From positions 21,899,709 through 21,937,208 of the forward strand of contig NC_135565.1 in NCBI RefSeq assembly GCF_964340395.1: a stretch of 37,500 nt of DNA. The letters run 5' to 3'. Made by a program: the position numbers and the translations under genes. This document shows, piece after piece, positions 21,666-32,565 of this stretch. Source of the stretch: Glandiceps talaboti (taxonomy: Eukaryota > Hemichordata > Enteropneusta > Spengelidae). The notes under the pieces are model-generated. The model was not told the origin of the DNA and ran no database searches. It saw nothing but the letters and a program-made list of their open reading frames with translations. Numbering within the stretch: position 1 is the first letter of the stretch; each line of letters starts with the position of its first letter.

Positions 21666-22160
21666 TTAACCCTTGCTCAGATCAAACACTTGCCCGTATC
21701 ACCAGTATCCAACCACAGTGCAGCGACGGCTGACCCGATTCACGTAGATTGGCCCCGAGATTGGCGTTCATTTAAATGTTTAAAGTTCATTCCAACACCA
21801 AAACAGCCAAACAGGAAACAGTTAACGTTGTTGTACGTTGTAAACATTCGAAAAATGAGATTATGATACTTCATGGGACATTTGCAAACAAGGGTACATC
21901 CTTTCAAACGAAAATCGAGTTGTGTAATTGGAGTCCACATGCAGCAGAAAACAGAAAGAAATGTTGATGTTTCCTTTCACTTTGGCTTGGACTGATCATA
22001 GACATTGTCTATGGACTGATACAGTGTATTATTAATATCACTGTTTACATTCTCAGAACGCCAATCTACATGAATGGGGTCAACCGTCACTGTGTCGTTG
22101 CACTGCAGTTGGATATGGCAGTGATATCGGGGCAAGTGTTGGATCAGAGCAAGGGTTAAC
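21666..22160. mobile_element. foldback element, arms about 90-100 bp
   Basis: The left arm 21666-21752 (TAACCCTTGCTCAGATCAAA ... TTCACGTAGATTGG) is an imperfect reverse complement of 22061-22160 (CCAATCTACATGAATGGGGT ... CAGAGCAAGGGTTA). About 310 bp lie between the arms. Mismatches are spread along the arms, so it is older than the 8.1-kb element. The open frames at 21630-21866 and 21776-21967 run across the arm and have no domain. Confidence 0.8.
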
Positions 22161-22168
22161 AGTGGTAT

Positions 22169-22381
22169 TTCCCACAGCCATGTACCAGCTATGTCAGCAA
22201 AATGCTAGTGCTACATATGCAGTACACAGCTATGGTACTGAGATTTGCAAAACAGTCATGGCACCAGGGCGGTATTCCACATCCATGCCACAGGCACATT
22301 TTTTTCACAATCATGTACCAGGGCTGTGGAAAAATATACCCAGTAACGGGACTGTGAGGCACACAGCTGGTACATAGCTGT
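22169..22381. repeat. possible short inverted-repeat element
   Basis: CACAGCCATGTACCAGCTATG (from about 22174) and its approximate reverse complement CAGCTGGTACATAGCTGTG (about 22364-22382) flank about 180 bp. GTACCA / GGTACT words recur inside. Too short to classify. Confidence 0.45.
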
Positions 22382-22427
22382 GCTCTTCTTCTTAGTACGA
22401 TATAATGTAGTCACATCCTAATACTAG

Positions 22428-22453
22428 TGCACATCCTAGTGCTAGGATGTGCA
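22428..22453. repeat. perfect 11-bp hairpin
   Basis: TGCACATCCTA, a four-base loop GTGC, then TAGGATGTGCA. A partial third copy of the arm (TCACATCCTA) lies just upstream at 22411. No neighbouring gene gives it a role. Confidence 0.65.
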
Positions 22454-22671
22454 AGGTTCTGAGTGTGTATAAGCAAAGATGTAATAACAGTCAATTCTAC
22501 AACAAACACTTTAAAGGACATTTTGTTATCACCGACTTATATAACTATCTGAAGCTTGCATTTTACAGGTTACATACAATTATCAAAACTCAATAATTAT
22601 GCAAACAATGAATTGAATTAGAGATACAAATACACTTTACAGGACAAGTACCGTTTGTTATAATTCCTGTT

Positions 22672-22760
22672 GTATGTATGTATGTATGTATGTATGTATG
22701 TATGTATGTATGTATGTATGTATGTATGTACGTACGTACGTACGTACGTACGTACGTATG
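22672..22760 (+). repeat. (GTAT)n microsatellite with a GTAC block
   Basis: GTAT units change to a run of GTAC units at about 22728-22755. GTAC is self-complementary, so the block is a palindromic run; it probably arose by spread of a single T-to-C change. Confidence 0.95.
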
Positions 22761-23398
22761 TATCGTGGCGGTCGGTTGCCGATCGGGGGCCCGGAGGCGC
22801 TTTGTGTCCCAACCGCTCGACCAGTTTGCGCCTCGTGTTATCACTGCACACACTCGGCTCTCACACAACAACAACACGAGACTATTCGTTTGAATCGTGA
22901 TCGACACTTTGCTGGATTAATTCTTCCTCACCATCTACAACATGATGGGAAGGCGAGAGGTCAAGAGGACAACAACTTTACAATAAAATACTTAAGTACA
23001 AAGTTACAAGCTCATCAAAACTTGAAATACATCTATGACGCAATGCTAAACACAGGCGACTATGACAGTTCAATCATAGATGTGTCAATGTCTCAAAAAG
23101 TAGTAAAATGTAAATGAAAATCGTATACCAAACTTCACTAGGACATCAATAAATATGTCATCTTCCGTTTGGCATACATCAAGAGTCTGGATGCTTTGGA
23201 TTACTACACAAATTAAATAGTTTTTATGAAGACATGAAATCACTTACCTACAACATGATCAGAGGTCAAAACAAAGATCGCCCTCTCACACATTAAGTGA
23301 ATTACTTTTGTCTTTACTATATGCACAAAGGTATCATAAGCTTACAACATAAATATAAATTAACAACACTACCACAAGGTTCCAAGAACCTGGGTCAC
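22761..23398. other. non-coding stretch; GC-rich block after the microsatellite
   Basis: 22765-22860 is clearly more GC-rich than its surroundings (contains GATCGGGGGCCCGGAGGCGC). I do not recognise it. Open frames reading out of the microsatellite (to 23117) have no domain. The rest is AT-rich. Confidence 0.4.
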
Positions 23399-23450
23399 AG
23401 TATGTATGTATGTATGTATGTATGTATGTATGTATGTATGTATGTATGTA

Positions 23451-23499
<49 letters not shown>

Positions 23500-23524
23500 A
23501 TGTATGTAAGTATGTGTGTATGTA

Positions 23525-23557
<33 letters not shown>

Positions 23558-23677
23558 ATGTATGTACGTATGTATGTATGTATGTATGTGTGTGTGTGTG
23601 TGTGATGGTATGTATGTATAAATGAAATGTGAAATTTGGATTCTTTATTTATGACTCATTAATACATACACACATGT

Positions 23678-23713
<36 letters not shown>

Positions 23714-23720
23714 ACACATT
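23399..23720 (+). repeat. microsatellite cluster (GTAT)n/(TG)n and (CA)n
   Basis: Alternating GTAT and TG runs to about 23620, then after about 40 unique bases a CA run (about 23663-23720) with opposite strand polarity. Confidence 0.95.
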
Positions 23721-23940
23721 TACATAGCCCTTTGCAAAGCTGGCACCGACATGTTGTATGAATTATACTACTACTGCCGTTAATAAGTAATGGAATGGAC
23801 TCTTTCAATATTTCTACAGGGATGATGATAGAGGAAGATTGGGCATGAAGACTCAAATTTAATTGTTTCGCTAAAGATTTCATTCTAGGAAATATTTATA
23901 TTGAAATGTTATTATGCAATTAATGTCGTTTATTTTAGTT

Positions 23941-24481
23941 GAAGAGACATAATTCTACTTTAAACACCATGACTTTCAAAGTCTAACCCTCTACAGTGCA
24001 CGTGGTAGGTGCAAACTGTAGCGGTCATGTCAACATTCTGATATTAAAACACATGAACGCACTCTATATGTACTGACATCATTTGGTTCAGTGGTTTCCG
24101 ACAAGTAAATCAGTAAGTTTAAGAGTTTTCTTTAATTTGTGATGATATACTCACGCACACATAACACCATAAACTTAAGTTGTACTAGTAAACTTTCAGG
24201 CTTGTAATCCGCAGATTGCAGGTTGTAGAATTATGGCCGTCAAATGGTTAGAGTGGCAGGCTTGTAATCTGCTGGTTGTAGAGTCATGTCCGTCAAATGG
24301 TACCGGTTACAGTGACAGGCTTGTAATCTGCAGCTTGCTTGTTGAATAGCTAAAGCCAACATGTACTTTGACATCGGAATGTTGACATGATAATGACTGC
24401 TACAGTTTGCACGTACCACTGTGCAGGGTTAGTCTTTGCAAGTCATGGTATTTAAAGTAGAATTATGCTATAAAACTCTTC
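23941..24481. mobile_element. 541-bp foldback element with about 120-bp arms
   Basis: The left arm (23941-24058: GAAGAGACATAATTCTACTT ... ) matches the reverse complement of the right arm (24360-24481: ... AAGTAGAATTATG ... CTCTTC) along its length. Shared blocks include CATGACTT, CAAAG, CTAACCCT, GTGCAAACTGTAGC and GTCAACATTC. Indels and substitutions are scattered. The interior holds three tandem tRNA-Thr-like units. There is no ORF. Confidence 0.88.
24190..24345 (+). repeat. three tandem tRNA-Thr(UGU)-like units inside the foldback element
   Basis: CAGGCTTGTAATC recurs at 60-bp and 59-bp intervals (CTTGTAA at 24201, 24261 and 24320). In the middle unit, GCAGG-CTTGTAA-TCTGC forms a five-pair stem with a seven-base loop and a TGT anticodon position, preceded by GGTTAGAGTGG and followed by a GGTTGTAGAGTC stretch. 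These resemble the A box/D arm and a degraded B box/T arm of a tRNA-Thr. The B box is not intact (GGTTCGA-type core lost), so I read them as tRNA-derived repeats, not functional genes. Chance resemblance cannot be excluded without a covariance-model search. Confidence 0.5.
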
Positions 24482-26892
24482 AGGAAAATAGTTGTAAACG
24501 TATATTACTGTTAACGTCCCATATCTAAGGAACCGTTTGTAGTTTGTAGCCGTTTGTAAGTCCGTTTGGCTGGCTTGCTTTGACCACAGACAAGTAATAT
24601 ACAGACAGGTACTTATCTGTGACCTGGTTTTTTTGCAACTATATGTCACTCTACATCTACTGATCCGACTAATGCAAGTACACAGACCAATCAGTAGATG
24701 TTTTCACTCAGTGTAGAATGTGTTAATGGGATTAGCTCTTGAGTTTAATCTAGGATTAGCAAGCTACTAATCAATGCAAAGCTGGTAAACTCTCATAAGA
24801 CAGTGATAACGTAGGAAATAGGCAAAAACAGTGAGAAGAAACAGTAATTATGATGGCAATATTTATATAAGAAAAAATATATGAAATCCGGAAAACCGCG
24901 AGAACAAAATCATTTATTTAAAGAGGGTAGCCCAGTTGGCCTTGGCCAATCTTCCCTGGGGCCCTCTAAATATAAATAGTACAAAGACAAAAGAGACAAA
25001 TACAAACTTTACAATATGGATATACAATAAACAGCAAAAGTGTCTAAAATTGTGTCATAAGATATTATCGAAATGTGGATAGAAGTGTGAAAATGAAGTT
25101 CAGCAATCGCATTGACACCAGACCCCTTCCCTTTAAATGAATGTAATTCGCTTATTGAGCTTGTGTAACATTGTGCAATAGTCCCTTACGTCTGTGAAGT
25201 TTTGGAAAAATCTATATAACTTACATTGGTTCTCAAATGAGGTGTAGTAGGTCTGGTAGAAATCCCTGAAAATGCCTTGGAGTAAAATTCCTGTGAAATC
25301 CGTGTAGAGTTTACCTATGACACTTGTAATCACATGACTGTCCTTCACAAGAAACTGTTGATGAATGATTAGACCCCTAGAGTCATCATTCCAAACAATA
25401 GAATTTCCCTGGTAACCATGACAACATCATTGCCATCAGAACTTTAATTAAACGTTAACAAAAACTATTAAAAGTTTTGTGGACCATAAGCTAGTAAATT
25501 TGTAACATTACAACATTTTTAAAACAGTGTACCATCTAAAATATTTTACAAATCACTGACAGACAGCAATAGAATTTTAGTGACACACCAAAGGTTTATA
25601 TCCTATATTTATTACTACATGTATGTGATGACTTGTAAGAAAATCATTTTATTGGATTTAATCTAGAACATAAAATTTTGCCTCGTATTAGAGGGGCACA
25701 CTGTTTTTCGTAACTTTTTAGACAAGATCCAAAGTTTACTGATTACAGGTAATCATTTTGTGACAGTCATTTCAGGAATAGCCCATTTTAATAAATTCAG
25801 AATTTTTGATGTTTGTTCAATGGATTTGAATTAAACCCACAATTGAAAGTAATCCCGTAAACACTTACTGAAAGTTAGTGATTATGTACTGATTCTAAAT
25901 GTTTTACTTATTTGGTATGACTAACCTGTGAGATTGACTGTGTGCTTGCAGTGCAGTGACAGGCCGTCTACAGCTATACGTGTAGAGTTGAAGTACAATA
26001 TATGTCCTATATTGGAACAACAGCCGTGAGACCTTTCTATTTGTAGATAAAGTTGACCTTTGTCCTTGCACGATGAATACCACACAATGGCATCATGCTG
26101 CCAAGAGCTGGGCTGACAGAGGAGGGGGATGCCTGTCAGGTGATGCATTATGCTGGCACAACAATGCAGCTCAATAACTGCCTATAACTATATTAAAAAA
26201 CTTGTCTGAAATTCATTCAATGTTGCATAATAAATTTCAAGAACACATTCTGTTGAAACTTAACCTCTTATTTTCAGATAAAAAGAACAGTTACCTCAAA
26301 AATGTTTTTCTAGTAGGAAACTATTATAAAATTGTTTTATGAATTAAAAATCAAAAATGAATACCCCAATCCTCATCCATATGGCCACTATAAAATTTAT
26401 AGTTTTTTCCACATTTTGAAGTGAATAATTTGCTGTTATGCATAGAATTATACAGACAGGCATATAAACTTTCAAAGGATGAAACATGGAAAATTTGCCC
26501 CTCTTAATGCCTCCCCCCCTCCTTCTTCCTCATAAATTGATTACCATCAATCATGTTTAGCAGAGTAACACCTTGGTTTATTGTATTTCAGACATCAATT
26601 GATGTATGCATTGATTACTGTATATACACTCACTAAGAATGAATAGTGCATTTATAGCTATTTATAGATTTAGACTTCACAGCTGGTATTTCTATTGTTT
26701 GATCTGTGAAGTACAGATGTGATATTTCATAAACCCCCACCCAGGGTTGAGGGTCTGGGATATCATGATGAGATGACGTACTACAGAACGTTATGACATA
26801 AATGTATGTTATCATAACATAGAATTACTAGGGTCTTAAAATTCCATATTTTGAGTTTGAACTTCTTTAAACTCGGCCAGTGCCACTTCAAT
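24482..26892. other. long non-coding stretch, possible LINE 3' end at about 24.9 kb
   Basis: No coding exon is supported. On the minus strand, 24920-24970 reads GAGGGCCCCAGGGAAGATTG then GCCAAGGCCAACTGGGCTAC and soon after ATAAAT. This arrangement is reminiscent of LINE 3' UTR ends, but no RT remnant is confirmed upstream on that strand (25133-25348 is open but unrecognised). The remainder is AT-rich and unremarkable. Confidence 0.4.
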
Positions 26893-27107
26893 ATCCCAGG
26901 TTTCAATCTCCCTCTCTGATACCAGAGTTCAAACACCATAATTTAATGTACCAGATTTCAATTCCCCTCTCTGATACCAGAGTTCAGTCACCATAATTTA
27001 ATGTCCCAGGTTTCAATCTCCCCCTCTGATACCAGAGTTCAAACACCATAATTTAATGTACCAGGTTTCAATCTCCCCCTCTGATACCAGAGTTCAAACA
27101 CCATTTA
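26893..27107 (+). repeat. tandem repeat, 55-bp unit, four copies
   Basis: CTGATACCAGAGTTCA recurs at exact 55-bp steps (GATACC at about 26918, 26973, 27028, 27083), each preceded by CCAGgTTTCAATCtCCC. Divergence is low. Non-coding. Confidence 0.92.
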
Positions 27108-27214
27108 ATACAAGGAAACTGAAAATATAGTGTATCTTTCACATCCTAATGTAAAACCAGCATATGTCATAATAACCAAACTATAAATAACCAACACACT
27201 ACATTAGTAGCTAA

Positions 27215-27480
27215 AGTATGAATCAGGTGACAGCCTTGTGTGAAGGAAGACAACAATGTTCTCTTTCTCACTTCAAGTGGTAAGGTATTTCAAATAGTTG
27301 CACTAGAAAACATAAAACTTTGCTTAAAAAATCAATTCTAGGTAGAGGTACTAACAGGGCATTGTTTTTGCTCGACCTGGTTGTATGATTATGACAGTTG
27401 TGAACATGTTTAAAATATGAGTTAAAATACTCAGGACAGAGGCTGTTTAGGCACTTAAAGGTAAAAACAGACTTATTAAA
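27215..27480 (-). pseudogene. LINE RT C-terminal remnant, minus strand
   Basis: Minus-strand translation from about 27477 reads VFTFKCLNSLCPEYFNSYF, then NHTTRSSKNNALLVPLPRID. It then shifts frame to FSSATI-stop-NTLPLEVR, where the conserved Trp codon has become TGA. The order LNxLxPxYF, TRS...LLVPxPR, WNxLP is that of LINE reverse transcriptase C-termini. It is 5'-truncated with one frameshift and a stop, so it is dead. Confidence 0.78.
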
Positions 27481-28159
27481 ATATACTCTCTGGGAAATTG
27501 GTAATGTATTTATATAGATTTAAATAAATTAGCTGTGGGCGAGTCTCTGTTCCCTGTGACTTTACAATGGTGGTTGCTCACTAGCCGAATTTTAAGGTAT
27601 GTTCAACTCGCCATAACTACCACAAGAATTCACCAAGTGGTAAGGTATTTCAAATAGTTGCGCTAGAAATCTAGACATATTTCTTCTTCCCTGCCACTAC
27701 ATCAATCTTGGAATTATTGACAGCAATACTGATTTTAGGCGATTTCGTGAAGCATACTTGATCCTCGTAAATTTCGCCCCGGTTTTTCGCCTATTTGGTT
27801 TTTCGCCTAAATTTTATAAAATCATTGATTTTTGTGTGCGTTAAACAAATATAGTAAGAAAAAAGACAAGGTTCGTTCAAGAATTTCCGTGCAATATGCG
27901 TGTGATTTGACCCAACTCGAAGGTGACCTCGTTTGACACGAGATGTGATACGGCAAACAGGCGAGATTCCCACAACTACATAAAATTAAACCTAATTTCA
28001 CAAAGGTTTGATATTTTCAAATCACGTGTAACTTGCAAATTCGATATTACCCTGCAATTGTGTGTAACTATGTTTGAGTTTGATAGTGGCACCAGAAAGA
28101 AGGCAACTTGCGAAAGCAGGTCGTATTTTTGAGTACAGTGTTGTAAGTTCAAGGAATAG
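27481..28159. other. non-coding stretch with a detached LINE-derived 36-bp repeat
   Basis: 27634-27669 (CAAGTGGTAAGGTATTTCAA and on to GCTAGAAA) repeats 27274-27308, which belongs to the LINE remnant, 360 bp away and in the same orientation. Nothing else is supported here. Confidence 0.55.
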
Positions 28160-28415
28160 GGAACTTGCAAAACCGCCATCGTGAATGTTGCATCATGGGA
28201 AATGTAATAATAATACTAATCAATTAGCATTGTAAATAATAATGTTACATTGTTTATAACCACAAATAATCAATTCATTGTTACCCTGACCATTGTGGGA
28301 GGTTTATTTCATCGATAGCTCCAGATACGTTATTACGATAACCACAGATAATCCCATATTCATTTGCGTCTGAGCATGCTCAGTCTGGATTGCAAGTTTT
28401 CTATTGGTCGTCCGT
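28160..28415. promoter_or_regulatory. possible promoter-like region
   Basis: AAAACCGCCATCGTGAATG (YY1-like CCAT core) is followed by GCATCATGGGAAATGTAAT at about 28189-28207. The latter is close to the reverse of the ACTACAATTCCC-type ZNF143/SBF motif of animal promoters. Further on are a 12-bp palindrome TGAGCATGCTCA at 28371-28382 (NRF1-like) and an inverted CCAAT box (CTATTGGTCG, about 28401-28410). No adjoining exon is recognised on either strand, so this rests on motif resemblance only. Confidence 0.25.
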
Positions 28416-28695
28416 CTATCTTATCCAAAATACAAACATTTGCCCAATAAATACAACTTGACTTTGAACTTCAACTTGACTTTGACCATCGCATTATCAT
28501 GTTATCTATTGGCACAAATTGTGCGAGTATCTCAGTTTCGCATGTTTTGATTTTTGAAGTCCTAGTAAAGATTAGTTGTTGAACAAAATTAAAAAATCAA
28601 AAATCCCCACTGTGTTTATCTTCAGTTAAATTTCGTATCATCAAATGAAAATCAGTATCCACATCAAGGCCAACCTGCAGTAATGGGTTACATTA

Positions 28696-29090
28696 TGTTA
28701 TGAAAGACAGTGAAAGCCTGCCTAATACTGAGCAATAGATACCCTTAGCTATTGCACTGTAATCCTATTTCCAGAAGAAGGGAAAAGTAATAGTGAAAGT
28801 TAAAGTTATTTATTGGCCAGGGTTTATATAATCAGGTCTTTCACGCTGGATTACACACCAGCTATAACTATTCAAAGACAAAAGAGGAAGTCAATTGCAA
28901 AGCAAATGTTATCTGGCATATGGCATGGGCTTATATACACAGTATATATAACAACAATTCAAGTCACCTTCACTATTTGCCCAATGATTAATTAATGTAG
29001 TGCCAATTTCACACAAATTCACTATTGAGCTAGCAGTTGGAAAATAACCAATGCCTTTAAAACTTTCAACATGGTGGCAGCGGTGGGATT
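28696..29090 (+). mobile_element. probable LTR with adjacent primer-binding-like site
   Basis: TGTTATG at 28696 and TTCAACA ending at 29071 give matching TGTT...AACA ends about 376 bp apart, with TTTATATAATCAGG (TATA-like) at about 28824. Immediately after the AACA end lies TGGTGGCAGCGGTGGGATT (29072-29090), which has the position and TGG start expected of a tRNA primer-binding site of a Ty3/Gypsy-type element. No gag or pol follows downstream, so only the 5' end would remain. Confidence 0.45.
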
Positions 29091-30262
29091 AAATCCTTTA
29101 AACGATTGATTGTGGGATTAGAGTTCTTTTCCATGTCTGGCAGCATTGAAACTACGTTTTTGAAATATTTCAATGGGAGAGGGCCATGTTTTAGTTTAGA
29201 GAAACGAAATTGAAAGAGGGCCACTTTTTAGTGTGACGAAGTGGGCCGAAGTTCATATTGTATGCCCCCTCCCCACTTGTAATTATTGAAGGCTCCCAAG
29301 TCAAACTCCTCCCTGAAGATAATAGAAATACAATTTCTGTTAAAAAAAATAATGGTCCATGACAACAGTAATTCATGATGCAAATTAGATACTCTGGCAA
29401 AAATAAAAAGAAAGCATGCAAATCCATGCAATTCAAGTGAAAAGTAATCACAATCGCATGATTTCAAACCGCCAATGAAGGATTTATGTGATTTGCCGAA
29501 CATGCGTTCGTACCCATTCGGAAGACTTCGAATCTGATGACGAACATCTGACGCCATCATCATATTCAGATTGAGCGTAAAGGTCAAAAGTGAAGATGAA
29601 TATGAATATGATGGTGGCTTCACACTCGTATCGCAGTCGGGGAAGAAAAGGGCACCTCGAGGTGACCCGACTATGACGTCATTTGCAAATCGAACGCCAA
29701 CTGTGTCAACCCAGGAAGCCTCGAGGCTCCCCGAGGTGGATAATCGAACGTACCCCATGTGATAGATTCAAATTTTCAAAACGCAGCGGACAGTTTTCTC
29801 CCGCGGCGATCTTGCTGAAAACCATTTAATTGTACTGTCGACGCCAGGAGGCGTTTTTTTAATGCCACCAAACACATGAATCCTTTTAGACACCATACTT
29901 CATCACTTTAGCCATGGTTTTATGTAAGTATTTTTTATTAACCCATTAGAGTAAAAAAGCTTCTAAACTCGGCCTGTCCCCCTTTAAGGTATTTTTCTGT
30001 GTCTGTGAAAATGGGCCACATAAGACAGTCATCGCGTTCCATAAGACAGCCTGGATGAGCTGAGTGGTAGGCCGAGTTGTCTGGCAAATAATTTTTTTTT
30101 GCTAGAGCGATGGTGCTTGTTTTCACTGTGCGAACGTTGGCAGTGAAAGGCTGAGTGAGGATGTGAATTGGTATATATATTAATGTACTAGCAGAACAGT
30201 GTTTGGTTTCGGATTGCAGCCCGTGCAGTTGGTGGGAGTCATCCACTGGCATTAACCGCGAT
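29091..30262. other. non-coding or unrecognised stretch, relatively GC-rich at 29.5-29.85 kb
   Basis: A 176-codon minus-strand frame (29228-29758) overlaps a plus-strand frame; it has no domain I recognise and contains hydrophobic tracts over AT-rich DNA. 29630-29850 has more CpG than its surroundings (GGCACCTCGAGGTGACCCGA; CTCCCGCGGCGATCTTG). A first exon on the minus strand (methionines at about 29554) is conceivable but unsupported. Confidence 0.35.
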
Positions 30263-31964
30263 TTGAGGGAACTAGAAACATTGTGATAACTGTGGTCTTC
30301 ACAGCATTATTTTGCGTAAATTTCACCAGTGGGATTAGACTGTCGACAGTCTACAGTGGGATCTGTAAGCAAGTAAGTGGGGTTTCAAAGATATCGGCAC
30401 TGCGGGAAATCAAAACACTTCTCTGTACCATATTAAAGCGTCATTGATACGGTTTCAACTTCCATGTTTGACTGTCGCACTACGACAGTGATGAACACGT
30501 TAGCAGCTTTCACAGTCATTCATGTTTCAACTATCACTACTTGAAAACATCTACAAATCTGTTTGGAATTACTAAACTTGCTGAATAATTATTTCAGGCG
30601 ATCGAACTTTTTGGTTTTCACGTTAAACAGAAGTTCCTGAAATCAAAAGACTTTTTACGGTTTGTTTGGTCGTCCCGACTATAGTATAAATGATGATACT
30701 TGAACGCACACGTCAACCAATTCCGACTTGGATGATAAACCGACTGCCAAAGCAAGGCGTTACACTTTACATGTTATATTGCAGACATTATTTGTTTTCT
30801 TGTACCTGCAACTCTAGCTTTGAGGATTACCTTATGCCAAATTCTAGACGGGTTAGCTGTTTAGACACGATGAGGTCCAACGTACGCAAATATATACAAC
30901 AGCACTGCACTCTATACTACGTACGTAAGGGCATGTGACCTTGTCAACGAAAATCACCAAAGGGCGATACAAGCCGATCGTTCAATCGTAGTGGCAACGC
31001 TTATAGGACATTTGCGATAATAGAGTTGAATTGACTATGGAGAGGGCATCGCTAAAATGCACCTAAGGTTCTAAGTTAGGCCACATTTGGGTATAAAGTG
31101 AAACGAATGCAAATGTAAATCCGGAAATTACCGATGAGATGTCACGTTTGACGTGACCTCTAAACTTCGACTAAATTGTCGTGGATAGCGTGGTATTGCG
31201 AACGTTTTTTCAGCACTAACAACAAGTTGATCGTTCGACTGATGTTGATTCAATCGTTCTATTAACGTGAAAACCAAAATGTTCGATCGCCTGAAACATG
31301 TGAAATAATTATTCAGCAATAGTTTAGTAATTCCAAACAGATTTGTAGATGTTTTCAAGTGATAGTTGAAACATGCATGACAGTGAAAGCCGCTAACGTG
31401 ATCATCACTGTCGTGGTGCGATATGTCGACAGTCAAAATCAACTGTGCTAAAATTATGGAAACGTGCAAATAAAACGAAAACAGAGAAATTACGTTTCTT
31501 GTGCGTCAGTTTTAAAATGACACGGCCTCTAAGTTTGATGTTGTGGCATACTGTCAAGCATGAAGCAACACGTTAATCGTAACAGATACTCACTCGCAGG
31601 ACACACTTCAAGTTCAGTTACAGTCACTAATACTAAGCTAGGCTAAAACCATCGATGGTTCAGTAAGAATTATGAGACACTCCCGATAGTTTAAAACTAA
31701 GACCAAAGCCAGAACTTCAAAATCAACATGTACAATGTACAAATCCAGAACAGTTTTTTTTGTAACACAGACTCTTCATCTGTCAAAGTTGGCGGAGGAA
31801 ATACATGGAATGGAAGTTGAAACAGTATCAATGACGCTTTGTTATGGTACAGAGAAGTGTTTTGATTTCCCGTAGTGCCGATATCTTTGAAACCCTACTT
31901 ACAGATCCCACTGGTCAATTTTACGCAAAATAATGTTGTGAAGACCAGTTATCATGGCCCTCAA
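30263..31964. mobile_element. 1.7-kb imperfect foldback element
   Basis: Ends TTGAGGG (30263) and CCCTCAA (31964). The left arm is continuous (about 30263-30630). Its outer part pairs with 31805-31964 (shared AAGATATCGGCACT, GGGAAATCAAAACACTTCTC, GCGTCATTGATAC). Its inner part pairs with 31261-31437 (shared GGCGATCGAAC, GGTTTTCACGTTAA, AATCTGTTTGGAATTACTAA). The right arm is split by about 370 bp (31438-31804) absent from the left arm. The left arm carries an extra 18-bp palindrome at 30336-30353. No transposase is found; the interior frames (30690-30938 and others) have no domain. Confidence 0.85.
30336..30353. repeat. 18-bp perfect palindrome
   Basis: TAGACTGTCGACAGTCTA, flanked by CAGTGGGAT-type repeats, forms an insertion in the left arm relative to the right arm of the surrounding foldback element. 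Confidence 0.9.
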
Positions 31965-31992
31965 ACGGGACGGGTCAACGCAATCGATAGTA

Positions 31993-32565
31993 TATTATCA
32001 CTGAATACATCAATTCTATTGAATGGTTAATTAGTTTGTATTTGATTCTTGATACAGTTGATCTGAACTATGAATTAATTATACTGTCATTGAATACATT
32101 AATTCCATTGAATAATTAATTAGTTTGTATTTGATTCATGATACAGCTGATCTGAACTATGAATTAATTATATTGTCATTGAATACATTAATTCTATTGA
32201 ATAATTAATTAGTTTGTATTTGATTCCTGAAACAGCTGATCTGAACTATGAATTAATTATATTGTCATTGAATACATTAATTCCATTGAATAATTAATTA
32301 GTTTGTACTTGATTCTTGATACAGTTGATCTGAATGATGAATTAATTATATTGTCATTGAATACATTAATTCCATTGTATAATTAATTAGTTTGTATTTG
32401 ATTCTTGATACAGTTGATCTTAACTATGAATTAATTATATTGTCACTGAATACATTAATTCCATTGAATAATTAATTAGTTTGTATTTGATTCTTGATAC
32501 AGTTGATCTGAACTATGAATGTCACTGAATACATTCATTCCATTGAATAATTAATTAATTATCTT
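31993..32565 (+). repeat. satellite-like tandem array, 89-bp unit, about 6.5 copies
   Basis: TTGATCTGAACTATGAATTA recurs at steps of 89 bp (GATCT at about 32060, 32149, 32238, 32327, 32416, 32505). Each unit includes GTCATTGAATACATTAATTC and AATTAATTAGTTTGTATTTG. The last unit lacks ATTAATTAT and becomes truncated. The unit is very AT-rich, with an internal AATTAATT palindrome. It ends about 70 bp before the 32.6-kb element. Confidence 0.93.

Noticed and set aside
22590-23117. Open frames up to 147 codons running through the GTAT/GTAC repeat
   Set aside because: Half of each is microsatellite; the remaining 100 codons show no recognisable domain and sit in AT-rich DNA.
29228-29758. 176-codon minus-strand open frame
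   Set aside because: No domain recognised, overlaps another open frame, and part lies in poly-A/T-rich DNA. Kept only as a possibility in the description of the stretch.
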